Shown: positions 16,101 through 24,586, numbered from the stretch's first letter. The stretch: 64,000 nucleotides of DNA from Luteolibacter sp. Y139 (GCF_038066715.1 NZ_JBBUKT010000007.1:124001-188000), one strand, 5' to 3'. Notes: generated by a model not told the origin, from the letters alone. Translations and numbers: made by a program.

Positions 16101-16993
16101 GAGTGGCCTTTCTTCGGCAGGCGGGCGGTGAGGAACTCACGCAAGAGCGGCTCCAACGGCGTATTGGTCGGGACGAGCTGGTAATCGGCCGCGGCGTCGT
16201 GACACTTGGCTTTCACCGTGGTGAGGAACTCACGGAGGGCGCGGTGATACTCGTCGGCAATGAGGGTGGGTTCCACGACCAGCGAGGTGCCGTCCTCCAT
16301 GTCGACGAAGCGATGGGGTCGATCGAACTCGAAGCCGAGTTCCTGCGGGTCCATCAGGTGGAAGACGCAGATATCGTGCTTCCGATAGCGCAGGTGCTGG
16401 AGGGCATCCGAGAAGGCCTGCGGATCGGTGAAGAGGTCCGAGAGGATGACGACGAATGCGCGTTGGCCGATCTTCTCCGCGATGGTGTGGAGGGCTGGGA
16501 CGAGGCCGGTTTCTCCGGATGGCTCCAGCTTGCCGATGGTGTCGAAGATATACTGCAAGTGCGCCGGGCGGCGGCTGGGCGGGACTTCGAGGTGGAGCTT
16601 GTCCGTGCAGACGGACAGTCCCGCGGCGTCGCCTTGGTTGACGAGCAGGTAGGAGAGCGAGGCGGCGATGCGGTTGGCGTAGGTGATCTTCGACTCGCCT
16701 TGGCCTTGGAACTTCATCGAGCCCGAGGCATCGACGACGAAGTAGGCGCGGAGGTTGGTGTCGGCTTCGAATTCCTTGATGTAAAACCGGTCGGAGCGAG
16801 CGAAGGCCTTCCAGTCGAGGCGGCGGGTGTCGTCGCCGGGAACATACTTGCGATATTCGGCAAACTCGACCGAGGATCCGCGATGCGGCGAGCGGTGTTT
16901 GCCAGCCACATTGCCGAGCATCGGCACCCGCGTCTCAACCGGAATCGAGCCGAGCCGGGCAAGCAGACCACTGTCGAGGAAGTCGTACTTCAT
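16097..16993 (-). CDS. DUF58 domain protein
   Basis: 298 residues, cytosolic, no TM. DUF58 core: GSSVEFAEYRKYVPGDDTRRLDWKAFARSDRFYIKEFEADTNLRAYFVVDASGSMKF; the DASGSM is the vWA-like metal site. The C-terminal half contains VVILSDLFTD and HLMDPQELGFEF. It begins four bases after the moxR stop and overlaps the BatA gene by four bases. In this operon type DUF58 proteins link the AAA ATPase to the membrane vWA proteins. Confidence 0.93.
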   Translation of the reverse strand: MKYDFLDSGLLARLGSIPVETRVPMLGNVAGKHRSPHRGSSVEFAEYRKYVPGDDTRRLDWKAFARSDRFYIKEFEADTNLRAYFVVDASGSMKFQGQGESKITYANRIAASLSYLLVNQGDAAGLSVCTDKLHLEVPPSRRPAHLQYIFDTIGKLEPSGETGLVPALHTIAEKIGQRAFVVILSDLFTDPQAFSDALQHLRYRKHDICVFHLMDPQELGFEFDRPHRFVDMEDGTSLVVEPTLIADEYHRALREFLTTVKAKCHDAAADYQLVPTNTPLEPLLREFLTARLPKKGHS

Positions 16994-16997
16994 CCAA

Positions 16998-18050
16998 TCA
17001 ATCTTCGCGCATTTCTGCGATGAGTCGCTCGACGACTTTCTTGGATGTCATCCCTTGGGACTCGGCGGCGAAGTTGGTGATGACGCGGTGGCCGAGGACG
17101 GGGACGGCGACGGCTTCGAGGTCTTCGAGGCTGGCCATGTAGCTGCCGCGGAGGGCGGCACGGGCCTTCGAGCCGAGGATGAGGTATTGGACGGCGCGCG
17201 GGCCGGCACCCCAGGCGACGTAGTCCTTGATCCACGCGGGTGCCTCGGGGGTGCCGGGGCGGGTTTTGCGGACGATGGAGACGGCGTAGTCGTAAAGGTG
17301 CTCCGGAACCGGGACGCGGCGGACGAGTTGCTGGTAGGCCAGGACCGAGTGGCCATCGAGCAGGTGATTGAGAGTGGCGCGGGCGGTGCCGGTGGTTTCG
17401 CGGGCGATGCGCTTTTCCTCTTCCGCGCTGGGGTAGTCGACCTCGATGAGGAACATGAAGCGGTCGAGCTGGGCCTCGGGCAGGGGATAGGTGCCTTCCT
17501 GCTCGACGGGGTTCTGGGTCGCGAGGACGAAGAACGGCGGCTGGAGATCGTAGCTGCGGCCGAGGACGGTGACCTTGAGCTCCTGCATGGCCTCCAGCAT
17601 GGCGGACTGGGTTTTGGCCGGGGCGCGGTTGATTTCGTCGGCCAGGACGATATTGGCAAAGACCGGGCCGCGGACGAATTCGAACTCGCGACGGCCGCCG
17701 ACGCCGGACTCCTGGATGATATCGGTGCCGGTGATGTCGGCAGGCATCAGGTCGGGCGTGAACTGGATGCGGTTGAAAGTGAGGTCGAAAGTCTTGGCGA
17801 CCGAGGAAACCAGCAGCGTTTTCGCCAAGCCGGGGACGCCCATCAGGAGGGCGTGGCCTTTTGCGAAGAGGCAGATGGCGAGCTGCTCGATGACGCGGTC
17901 CTGACCGATGATGGCCTTTCCGAGCTCCGCCTTCAGGGCGGCGTAGGTTTTCCCGAGCTGGTCGATGGCCGCCACATCGTCAGGGGGAAGTTCGTGGTCC
18001 GAGCGGGTGGAAGTGGGGGTGACGGGCGGAACGGAGAGGGTGTCTTCCAT
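16998..18050 (-). CDS. MoxR-family AAA+ ATPase
   Basis: 350 residues. Walker A-like GVPGLAKTLLVSSVA (about residue 95), Walker B region ANIVLADEINRAPAKTQSAMLEAM, sensor 1 in FVLATQNPVEQEGTYPLPEAQLDRF, and the C-terminal lid domain. First gene of a compact operon with DUF58, BatA-vWA and a second vWA protein. MoxR proteins act as chaperone-like ATPases with vWA partners. The promoter must lie in the 116 bases shared with the divergent DUF1080 gene. Confidence 0.94.
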   Translation of the reverse strand: MEDTLSVPPVTPTSTRSDHELPPDDVAAIDQLGKTYAALKAELGKAIIGQDRVIEQLAICLFAKGHALLMGVPGLAKTLLVSSVAKTFDLTFNRIQFTPDLMPADITGTDIIQESGVGGRREFEFVRGPVFANIVLADEINRAPAKTQSAMLEAMQELKVTVLGRSYDLQPPFFVLATQNPVEQEGTYPLPEAQLDRFMFLIEVDYPSAEEEKRIARETTGTARATLNHLLDGHSVLAYQQLVRRVPVPEHLYDYAVSIVRKTRPGTPEAPAWIKDYVAWGAGPRAVQYLILGSKARAALRGSYMASLEDLEAVAVPVLGHRVITNFAAESQGMTSKKVVERLIAEMRED

Positions 18051-18166
18051 GTAAACGGGCGGTTTGCGGAATTTCAGGAAAGCTAGAGAGGTGCCACAGT
18101 TTGTCGAGGGTGATGAAACGAATACGGCTTGCTCTAGCGTATAGGGGGTTCAAGTTGTCAGACATC

Positions 18167-18814
18167 ATGCTACGAAACCTACTGCTCGCCTCATTCATCG
18201 CCGGTGCCGCTTCCGCGAAAGACGCCGACTGGACGCCTCTTTTTGACGGCAAATCCCTCGCCGGTTGGACCTCGGCCGACGGCGGCAAGCCGAGTGACGG
18301 CTGGAAGGTCGAGGATGGTGCCATCCATCGGGCGGCAAAGGCCGGCGACATGATCAGCGCCAAGGAATACAAGGACTTCGAATTCGAGTTCGAATGGAAG
18401 ATCTCGGCCAAGGGCAACAGCGGCGTGAAATACCGCGTCCACAAGTCGCCCGGCGGGTGGCTGGGGCCTGAATATCAAGTGCTGGATGACAAGGGGCACC
18501 CGAACGGCAAGGTTCCCGACACCACGGCCAGTTCGATCTATGAGATCGCTCCGGCGGCCAAAGACAAGGACCTGAAGCCGGTGGGCGAGTGGAATGTTTC
18601 CAAGATCGTGGCCAAGGGAACCGTGCTGGAACACTGGCTGAACGGGAAGCTGTCGGTGAAAATCGACACGACCAGCGAGGAGTGGAAGAAGCTGAAGGAA
18701 GACAGCAAGTTCTCCAAGATGGCCGATTTCGCCGGTCCGGCCGCCGGGCACCTGCTGCTGCAGGACCATGGTGACGAGGTGTGGTTCCGGAATCTGCGGA
18801 TTCGCGAACTTTGA
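18167..18814 (+). CDS. Secreted DUF1080 (3-keto-disaccharide hydrolase) protein
   Basis: 215 residues from ATG 18167. Signal peptide MLRNLLLASFIAGAASA. The DUF1080 concanavalin-like fold is clear: WTPLFDGKSLAGWT, GWKVEDGAIHRAAKAGDMIS, FEFEFEWKISAKGNSGVKYRV, a central GPEYQVLDD, and C-terminal LLLQDHGDEVWFRNLRIREL. Proteins of this family hydrolyse 3-keto-glycosides or related sugars and are expanded in Verrucomicrobiota and Planctomycetota, often alongside sugar dehydrogenases such as the one at 1-2391. An in-frame ATG at 18113 would extend the protein but spoil the signal peptide. A terminator follows. Confidence 0.9.
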   Translation: MLRNLLLASFIAGAASAKDADWTPLFDGKSLAGWTSADGGKPSDGWKVEDGAIHRAAKAGDMISAKEYKDFEFEFEWKISAKGNSGVKYRVHKSPGGWLGPEYQVLDDKGHPNGKVPDTTASSIYEIAPAAKDKDLKPVGEWNVSKIVAKGTVLEHWLNGKLSVKIDTTSEEWKKLKEDSKFSKMADFAGPAAGHLLLQDHGDEVWFRNLRIREL

Positions 18815-18852
18815 GAACTGGAGCGACGAAATTGGCGAAACGAGTAAAAATC

Positions 18853-18888
18853 AAAGGCAGTGGGGCATTCCTGCTGCCTTTCTTTTGT
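18853..18888 (+). terminator. Rho-independent terminator after the DUF1080 gene
   Basis: AAAGGCAG at 18853-18860 pairs with CTGCCTTT at 18874-18881, followed by CTTTTGTT. It isolates the DUF1080 gene from the ribosomal protein operon. Confidence 0.75.
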
Positions 18889-18990
18889 TAATTTCGCTCG
18901 TTTCGTTGCCGATCCTTGCGCCAGTCTGCCGATCTCCCCGCAATCCTGAAGGCTCGTGAAATTCTTCACCGGAAAAAATCGATTTCCCAC

Positions 18991-19018
18991 TTGCCAGAGG
19001 GGTCGCGTCTGCTAAACA
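18991..19018 (+). promoter_or_regulatory. Possible promoter in the rpsM leader
   Basis: TTGCCA at 18991 and TAAACA at 19013 are separated by 16 bases, about 75 bases upstream of rpsM, after the preceding terminator. The stretch 18889-19093 holds no gene. No clear Shine-Dalgarno sequence precedes rpsM. The match to a sigma-70 consensus is only fair. Confidence 0.35.
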
Positions 19019-19093
19019 GCCCGCCCGCTTCGGAGGGCCGGACTTGTATTCACGTCCGCCTCCGTTCCGGATTCCCGCTCACCACAGCATCAA

Positions 19094-19462
19094 ATGGCAC
19101 GTATTTTCGGTATCGAAATCCCCAACGAGAAGCGCATCGAAGCGTCGCTCCGCTACATGTATGGCGTCGGCGCGACCACCGCTTCACGCATCCTCGAGCA
19201 AGCGGGCATCGACCCGGACATCCGCACCGGTCAGCTGACCGAAGACCAGCTCGTGAAGATCGCGACCGTGATCCAGAGCCAGGGCATCATCATCGAAGGC
19301 GACCTTCGCCGCGAAAAGCAGGCGCAGCTCAAGCGCCTCACCTCGATCAACTGCTACCGCGGTCTGCGCCACAAGCGTGGTCTTCCTGTTCGCGGCCAGC
19401 GCACCCGCACCAATGCCCGCACTCGCAAGGGCAAGCGCCGCACCGTCGGCGTGAAGAAGTAA
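19094..19462 (+). CDS. rpsM: 30S ribosomal protein S13
   Basis: 122 residues, normal length. MARIFGIEIPNEKRIEASLRYMYGVG at the start, the helix-two-turn-helix region, NCYRGLRHKRGLPVRGQRTRTNARTRKG and a basic tail. It binds the head of the small subunit near 16S helices 41/42 and contacts P-site tRNA. First gene of a three-gene ribosomal cluster. Unlike the usual order, no infA or rpmJ lies upstream. Confidence 0.98.
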   Translation: MARIFGIEIPNEKRIEASLRYMYGVGATTASRILEQAGIDPDIRTGQLTEDQLVKIATVIQSQGIIIEGDLRREKQAQLKRLTSINCYRGLRHKRGLPVRGQRTRTNARTRKGKRRTVGVKK

Positions 19463-19492
19463 TTGCCCTGAAATTTAGAACGCTTTTCTCAA

Positions 19493-20041
19493 ATGGCTGA
19501 CGAAGAAACCATCCCCGCGGCTGCCGAAGCCGCCCCGGCTCCTGCCGCTGCTGCCACTCCGGCGCCGGCAGCTGCTCCTGCCGCGGAAGAAGCTGTCGCT
19601 CCGAAGAAGGACGACAAGAAGCGCGACATCTTTGCCGAGATCGCTGGTGCTGAAGAGACCCAGATCAAGATCCACAAGGCGAAGGGTTCCAAGAACATCT
19701 CGCGCGGCATCGTCCACGTGACCGCCACCTTCAACAACACCATCGTCAGCGTCACCGACTCGAACGGCAACACGCTCGGCTGGTCCAGCGCTGGCAAGAT
19801 GGGCTTCAAGGGCTCCCGCAAGTCCACCGCCTACGCCGCCCAGGTCGTCTCCCAAGACGCCTGCCGCCAAGCGATGGGCCACGGCCTGAAGGAAGCTGAA
19901 GTCCGCGTGAAGGGCCCGGGTTCCGGCCGCGAGTCCGCTGTCCGCGCCGTCCAAGCCCTCGGCATCGAGCTGATCTCGATCAAGGACGTCACCCCGATCC
20001 CGCACAACGGTTGCCGTCCGAAGAAGGCGCGCCGCGTCTAA
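19493..20041 (+). CDS. rpsK: 30S ribosomal protein S11 with N-terminal extension
   Basis: 182 residues against about 129 for typical S11. The conserved core starts near residue 60 ([30 protein letters not shown]) and ends [15 protein letters not shown]. The first 55 or so residues are an Ala/Pro/Glu-rich, low-complexity acidic tract followed by [15 protein letters not shown]. The ATG at 19493 is 30 bases after rpsM and there is no later ATG before the core, so the extension appears real. S11 sits on the platform of the 30S subunit. Confidence 0.97.
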   Translation: MADEETIPAAAEAAPAPAAAATPAPAAAPAAEEAVAPKKDDKKRDIFAEIAGAEETQIKIHKAKGSKNISRGIVHVTATFNNTIVSVTDSNGNTLGWSSAGKMGFKGSRKSTAYAAQVVSQDACRQAMGHGLKEAEVRVKGPGSGRESAVRAVQALGIELISIKDVTPIPHNGCRPKKARRV

Positions 20042-20059
20042 TTCGAATTCTACCAGATC

Positions 20060-20671
20060 ATGGCTCGTTATACCGGACCCCGCACCAAGATCAGCCGCCG
20101 CTTTGGCGTGGCTCTCTTCGGTTCCTCGAAAGCGCTCGAGCGCCGCAATTTCCCGCCGGGCCAGCACGGCCTGCGCGCCGGCCGCAAGAAGAAGAGCGAC
20201 TACTCGGTCGCCCTCGGCGAAAAACAGAAGCTCCGTTTCCAATACGGTGTGCTTGAGAAGCAATTCCGCGGTTACTACGAAGAGGCTGCCCGCCGTCGTG
20301 GTGTGACCGGTGAGATTCTTCTCCAGCTCCTTGAGCTCCGCCTCGACAATGTGTGCTACCGCCTTGGCTTCGGCAACAGCCGCCAAGCTGCACGCCAGCT
20401 CGTCAACCACGGCCACGTGCTCGTGAATGGCAAGCGCGTCGACATCCCGAGCTATCAGGTGAAGGCCGGTGACAAGATCAAGGTCGGCGGCAAGCCTTCC
20501 TCGCAACAGCTCGCTCTCCGCGCGCTCGATCTTACCCAGTCCAGCCCTCTGGTTGACTGGCTGACGATCGACAAGGAAGGCCTTGAAGGCACCGTCTCCC
20601 GCACGCCGGAACGTTCCGACATCGACCCGCTCGTCAACGAGCAGCTGATCGTCGAACTTTACTCGCGCTGA
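20060..20671 (+). CDS. rpsD: 30S ribosomal protein S4
   Basis: 203 residues. MARYTGPRTKISRRFGVALFG, FPPGQHG, the S4 RNA-binding domain (LELRLDNVCYRLGFGNSRQAARQLVNHGHVLVNGKRV) and the end NEQLIVELYSR. The N-terminus lacks the four-cysteine zinc motif, so it is of the zinc-independent type. S4 nucleates 30S assembly and in many bacteria represses its own operon. Followed by a strong terminator rather than by rpoA. Confidence 0.98.
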   Translation: MARYTGPRTKISRRFGVALFGSSKALERRNFPPGQHGLRAGRKKKSDYSVALGEKQKLRFQYGVLEKQFRGYYEEAARRRGVTGEILLQLLELRLDNVCYRLGFGNSRQAARQLVNHGHVLVNGKRVDIPSYQVKAGDKIKVGGKPSSQQLALRALDLTQSSPLVDWLTIDKEGLEGTVSRTPERSDIDPLVNEQLIVELYSR

Positions 20672-20699
20672 TCCGATCCGGATCGAACGATTTCAAAAG

Positions 20700-20728
20700 A
20701 CGCCCGGAGGGAACTCCGGGCGTTTTTT
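20700..20728 (+). terminator. Rho-independent terminator of the rpsM-rpsK-rpsD operon
   Basis: ACGCCCGGAG at 20700-20709 pairs perfectly with CTCCGGGCGT at 20714-20723, around a GGAA tetraloop, then a run of T. It shows that rpoA and rplQ are not cotranscribed. Confidence 0.95.
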
Positions 20729-20796
20729 GTGTTTGGATGGCGGGGGATTTGACGGGGATCAAAGGGTTGATCCATCCGCAATCTCTCGAATGGAGC

Positions 20797-20878
20797 GGGC
20801 CTTTGGCCCTCGGATATTTGAGGAACCGGAGGTCCTAGGCCTTGCGGCCTAGGCTGGTATGGGGCGCGCCTTTGGCGC
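20797..20878. repeat. Cluster of short palindromes, REP-like
   Basis: Three tight perfect hairpins lie between the ribosomal terminator and the end of the esterase gene: GGGCC-TTT-GGCCC (20797-20809), CCTAGGCC-TTGC-GGCCTAGG (20834-20853) and GCGCC-TTT-GGCGC (20866-20878). The first and third are variants of one unit. None has a T-tract, so they are not ordinary terminators. The interval 20729-20950 holds no credible gene. Confidence 0.55.
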
Positions 20879-20950
20879 TGGGGAAGCAAGTTTGTTCGCG
20901 CTGGTGGCGCTGGCAAATTGAGCCGGTATGAAGTGAGAGAAGGAGTTGCT

Positions 20951-21589
20951 CTAGAGCTCGGGCTTCAGGACCTTCCACACGTTCTCGGCGACCTTTGTTT
21001 GGCCCTCGACGTTGGGGTGGATGCGGTCCTGCTGGTTGAGCGATTCGATGCCGCCGACGCCTTCCAACAGGAAGGGGACGAGGGCCGCCTTTTTCTCGGT
21101 GGCGACCTTGGCGAAGAGGCCTTTGAACTTGGTGGTGAACTCCTCGCCCATGTTGTCCGGCATCTGCATGGCGGCGATGACGATCTTGATTGCGGGGTTT
21201 TTCTCGCGGGCCTTGTCGATGATGCCGGAGAGGTTCTTTTCCGTCTGCTCCGGGGGGATTCCGCGGAGGCCGTCGTTGCCGCCGAGCGCCACGACGAGGA
21301 CGTCGGCTCCCTTTGCGAGTGCCCAGGCGACACGGCGGAGGCCGCCGGCGGTGGTATCACCGCTGACGCCGGCATTGGTCACGGTGTAGGGCAGGCTGGC
21401 GGCATCGACCTTCTTTTGCAGCAGGGCAGGGTAAGCCTCCTGAGGATCGAGGCCGTAGCCGGCGGTGATGCTGTCGCCGAGCACGACGATGCGTTTCTTC
21501 CCGCCAATTGCATCCGGTGCATCCTGTGCCCATAGTGCGCCGCCTGCGAACAACGCCAGCATCAGTCCGAGAAATCCCCGCAATGTCAT
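20951..21589 (-). CDS. TesA-like SGNH arylesterase/lysophospholipase
   Basis: 212 residues with a signal peptide (LGLMLALFAGGALWA). All SGNH blocks are present: VVLGDSITAGYG with the nucleophile serine, NAGVSGDTT, VALGGNDGLRG and DRIHPN with the catalytic Asp-His. This is the periplasmic multifunctional esterase/thioesterase I type. It is divergent from, and overlaps by seven bases, an ABC ATPase gene at 21583; the same tesA/ybbA divergent pairing is known in enterobacteria. Confidence 0.92.
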   Translation of the reverse strand: MTLRGFLGLMLALFAGGALWAQDAPDAIGGKKRIVVLGDSITAGYGLDPQEAYPALLQKKVDAASLPYTVTNAGVSGDTTAGGLRRVAWALAKGADVLVVALGGNDGLRGIPPEQTEKNLSGIIDKAREKNPAIKIVIAAMQMPDNMGEEFTTKFKGLFAKVATEKKAALVPFLLEGVGGIESLNQQDRIHPNVEGQTKVAENVWKVLKPEL

Positions 21590-22320
21590 CGACCACCAGC
21601 CTAGGATCCGTCGCAGATGCTGTCAAACGACCCCTCCTTGAGATCCATGAACTGACCAAGGTCCATCGCACGGCCAGCCATGAGCTGACGGTGCTGCGCG
21701 AGGTCTCGCTGACTTTGGAGGAAGGAGACTCGCTGGCGATCATCGGGCCTTCGGGCAGCGGCAAGACGACGCTGCTGGGGCTCTGTGCCGGGCTCGACAA
21801 CGCGACGAGTGGTTCGGTGAAGCTGGCGGGGCAGGCGTTCGAGGATCTCAATCAGGATGCGCGGGCTGCGCTGCGCAATCGCTTGGTCGGGTTTGTGTTC
21901 CAGAGCTTCCAGCTGATCCCGACTCTAACAGCGATCGAGAACGTGCTGGTGCCGCTTGAGCTTCGCGGGGAGACGGGACGTGAGAAGGAGGCGGAGGAAT
22001 TGCTCAGAGAGGTCGGTCTTGGTGACCGGCTCGATCACTATCCGCTCCAGCTTTCGGGTGGCGAACAGCAGCGGGTTGCCTTGGCTCGTGCTTTCATCCA
22101 TCGGCCGAAGATTCTCTTCGCTGATGAGCCGACGGGGAATCTGGATGCCGATACTGCGGGGCCGATCGTGGAGATGCTGTTCCGCCTCAATCGCGAGGCT
22201 GGCACGGCGTTGGTGCTGGTGACTCACGATCCGGCGCTGGCTGCCAAGGCGCGCCGGGTGGTGAAGATGAGCGGGGGAAGGATCGTGGCGGAGGAGGTGC
22301 ATCCCCAGCATGGGCACTGA
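21583..22320 (+). CDS. YbbA/LolD-like ABC transporter ATP-binding protein
   Basis: 245 residues. Walker [11 protein letters not shown]-loop [18 protein letters not shown], signature [15 protein letters not shown], Walker [13 protein letters not shown] and H-loop VTHD. The length and LolD/MacB-type sequence indicate an ATPase that normally works with a FtsX/MacB-fold permease (YbbP in E. coli). No permease gene is adjacent here; the next gene is convergent. The ATG at 21583 lies six bases inside the start of the divergent esterase; a later in-frame start cannot be excluded. Confidence 0.9.
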   Translation: MSSTTSLGSVADAVKRPLLEIHELTKVHRTASHELTVLREVSLTLEEGDSLAIIGPSGSGKTTLLGLCAGLDNATSGSVKLAGQAFEDLNQDARAALRNRLVGFVFQSFQLIPTLTAIENVLVPLELRGETGREKEAEELLREVGLGDRLDHYPLQLSGGEQQRVALARAFIHRPKILFADEPTGNLDADTAGPIVEMLFRLNREAGTALVLVTHDPALAAKARRVVKMSGGRIVAEEVHPQHGH

Positions 22321-22332
22321 AGGACGGCTGGG

Positions 22333-23037
22333 TCAGCCTTCGAGCTTCGCCATCAGCTTTCTGGCGAAGCCGGTGCCGGCGGCTGTGTCCTCGTGCTTGA
22401 GATAGGCGAAGGTTTCCTTCCACTTTTCTGACTGGGCTTGGATGAAGCTGGCCCAATCGCGGATCTCCTTTTCGGTGTAGTTGTCGCGCCGGAGGCGAAG
22501 GTAGCCGAAGTCGGCGGTGGCTATGCGGGGTGTGGTCAGTTCTTCGGACTCGGCGAGGCAGAGGGCGGCGTTCTTTGCTGCGAGCGCTTCGAAGACTTCA
22601 TCCGTGAACCACGACTCGTGGCGAAACTCGAAGGCGGCATGGAGGCCCTTGGGAAGTGAGGCGAGGAACTCGCTCAAGAGGACGGCGTCTGCCTTGAAGG
22701 TCTCGGGAAGCTGGAACAACACCGGGCCGAGTTTCTTGCCGAGGCCCTTCACTGCTTGCCGGAACTCATTCATCGCGTCGCCGCACTTCCGCAGCTTCGC
22801 GAAGTGGGTCACACGCTGGGGGGCCTTCAGGCTGAAGCGGAAGTCCGCCGGGGTTTCGTCATCCCAGCGGGCGATGGTCTTGTCGCTCGGAAGGCTGCGG
22901 AAGGTGTAGTTGATCTCGGTGCTGTTGAAGACTCCGGCATAGAACGCGAGCATCTTCGGCAGGGACAGCTTCTCGGGATAGAATGAGCCTTTCCATTCCT
23001 TGTATTGGAAGCCCGAGGTGCCGATCCAGTGGTTCAT
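22333..23037 (-). CDS. DUF72 family protein
   Basis: 234 residues. WIGTSGFQYKEWKGSFYPEKL at the N-terminus, STEINYTFRSLPS, a conserved central FRFSLKAPQRVTH and FEFRHESWF; TIM-barrel type. DUF72 proteins (YecE-like) are widespread and of unknown biochemical function. It converges on the ABC ATPase gene with a 12-base gap. Confidence 0.92.
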   Translation of the reverse strand: MNHWIGTSGFQYKEWKGSFYPEKLSLPKMLAFYAGVFNSTEINYTFRSLPSDKTIARWDDETPADFRFSLKAPQRVTHFAKLRKCGDAMNEFRQAVKGLGKKLGPVLFQLPETFKADAVLLSEFLASLPKGLHAAFEFRHESWFTDEVFEALAAKNAALCLAESEELTTPRIATADFGYLRLRRDNYTEKEIRDWASFIQAQSEKWKETFAYLKHEDTAAGTGFARKLMAKLEG

Positions 23038-23149
23038 GTCCCTTACCCTCGGAGGTCCGTCCGGTCATCGCAACTCCCGAACGCGTGGCCTTTGAAAAGG
23101 TGGTAATTTGGCAATTCGTGCCGTCGTATCGAGCCGGTTGGACCTCGCC

Positions 23150-24043
23150 ATGAAACCCTTGTTCCTTGCCTTGCTTCTTTCGGTCGTCTTGAAGGCGGAC
23201 GAAACACAATTCTTCTACGCTCCGACTTGGGTGCGACTCACCGGCGTGATCGTCAAATCAGAGCCGGAAGGGGAGGCGACTCCCGCTGGAGACAAGAAGG
23301 CTTCATGGATCCTGCGTCTGCCGCAGCCGGTGACGGTGAATCCCAAGGAGGGCAGCGCGGACCAGATCCTCGAGACGGATGTCAGCGAGGTGCGGATTGA
23401 TGCTGGCAAGTGGGACCTTGCCGAAGTGGCGGGCCTCAAGTCCTCGGTGATTTGCCACGGGACGCTGAGCCGTGATGTGGAGGGAGATCGCAAGCGGCCG
23501 ATCGTGCTGAAGTTTGACGGCTATCAGCCGGTCGCCGCACCGACGCGGGAAATCCGGCGCTCGCCGGATGGGAAGATGTTCGTGGCCTGGGCCGATCAGC
23601 AACTCGGGCCGCCCTTTGGCGAGATTCGCTCGATCTTCCTGCGCTACGCGAATGACCAGGATACGCTTTTCTCGGTGGTGAGTTCACCGCGTGACACGAA
23701 GGCGGGATGGAATCCTGGGTCGTCGCGGTGCATCATTGCGGACGCTCCGGACAATGGTGGTCCGCGGACGTGGCTGGTCACTCATGAGTCGCCCGACGTG
23801 TGGGAATGGAAGACCCGCGTGATCGAGCCCTTCGGCAAATTGGAAAAGGAGTTCCGGGAGTCGGATCCCGACGTTCACCAGTTGTTCCGGTGTTCGATTT
23901 TCAAAATCGAATGGCTTTCAGACACGAAGGTTCGCTTTCGCGCCTGGTGCAATACCGGCACGTATTTCCTCACGATGGACACTGATCATCCCGAGGCCCC
24001 TCCGGTGGAGGAGAAGCTCTCGGATGAGTTTCTGAAGGAGTGA
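23150..24043 (+). CDS. Secreted hypothetical protein
   Basis: 297 residues from ATG 23150, with a short signal (LFLALLLSVVLKAD). The N-terminal part (APTWVRLTGVIVKSEPEG, WILRLPQPVTVN, VSEVRIDAG) resembles a DUF4431-type OB-like domain. The remainder, with SSPRDTKAGWNPGSSRCIIADAPDNGG and FRAWCNTGTYFLTMD, is not recognised. The gene ends five bases from the convergent DUF5069 gene. Confidence 0.75.
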   Translation: MKPLFLALLLSVVLKADETQFFYAPTWVRLTGVIVKSEPEGEATPAGDKKASWILRLPQPVTVNPKEGSADQILETDVSEVRIDAGKWDLAEVAGLKSSVICHGTLSRDVEGDRKRPIVLKFDGYQPVAAPTREIRRSPDGKMFVAWADQQLGPPFGEIRSIFLRYANDQDTLFSVVSSPRDTKAGWNPGSSRCIIADAPDNGGPRTWLVTHESPDVWEWKTRVIEPFGKLEKEFRESDPDVHQLFRCSIFKIEWLSDTKVRFRAWCNTGTYFLTMDTDHPEAPPVEEKLSDEFLKE

Positions 24044-24048
24044 CCGGC

Positions 24049-24510
24049 TTACTGCGGCGCGGTGATGCGGCCTTCATCGAGATCGATGAATTCGAACATG
24101 GTCTCGACCGTGCCGGGTGGCAGGCCGATCTCGGCGAGGCGTGAGTGCACTCGCTCGGTCCCGGAATCGCGCCAGCCGCGCTTCAGCATGAATGCGTTCC
24201 AGACTTCGAGCTCGTCCTCGGTGGGGCGGTGACCGTTGGCGAAGGCCCACTCTAACAGCTCCTCGTCGGACTTGCCGCTCTTCAGCGTTTCGGCCTCCAG
24301 GGCGAGGTAGTCGATGTGGAGGAATTGGCAGCAGCGGTCGTCGAAGCTTTTCTTCACCGCGGCGCCGCGAGCGGCTTCCCAGCCTTCAGGCAAGTTGCCG
24401 GCCGCTGCGAGGCGGATCTTATCGAGCATGCGGCCGAAGTAGACGATGCCGCTGACGGTTTCGGACGGGGCACGGAGGCCGGGGATGATGGTGGGGTAGG
24501 GAAGAGGCAT
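24049..24510 (-). CDS. DUF5069 family protein
   Basis: 153 residues, soluble. It opens with the family pattern GLRAPSETVSGIVYFGRMLDKIRLAAAGNLPEGW and has FDDRCCQFLHIDYLALE and ELLEWAFANG. No function is established for this family. Single gene between convergent and tandem neighbours. Confidence 0.88.
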   Translation of the reverse strand: MPLPYPTIIPGLRAPSETVSGIVYFGRMLDKIRLAAAGNLPEGWEAARGAAVKKSFDDRCCQFLHIDYLALEAETLKSGKSDEELLEWAFANGHRPTEDELEVWNAFMLKRGWRDSGTERVHSRLAEIGLPPGTVETMFEFIDLDEGRITAPQ

Positions 24511-24586
24511 GGCCGAATCAAGCAGGTGGAGACTCGCGCTGCAAGTGACCGGACGCGGGCTTCCTTCGCTTGCTGGAGCGTGATTG

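Noticed and set aside
16103..18086. Plus-strand acidic frames opposite the DUF58 and moxR genes
   Set aside because: Composition-driven shadows of strongly conserved genes.
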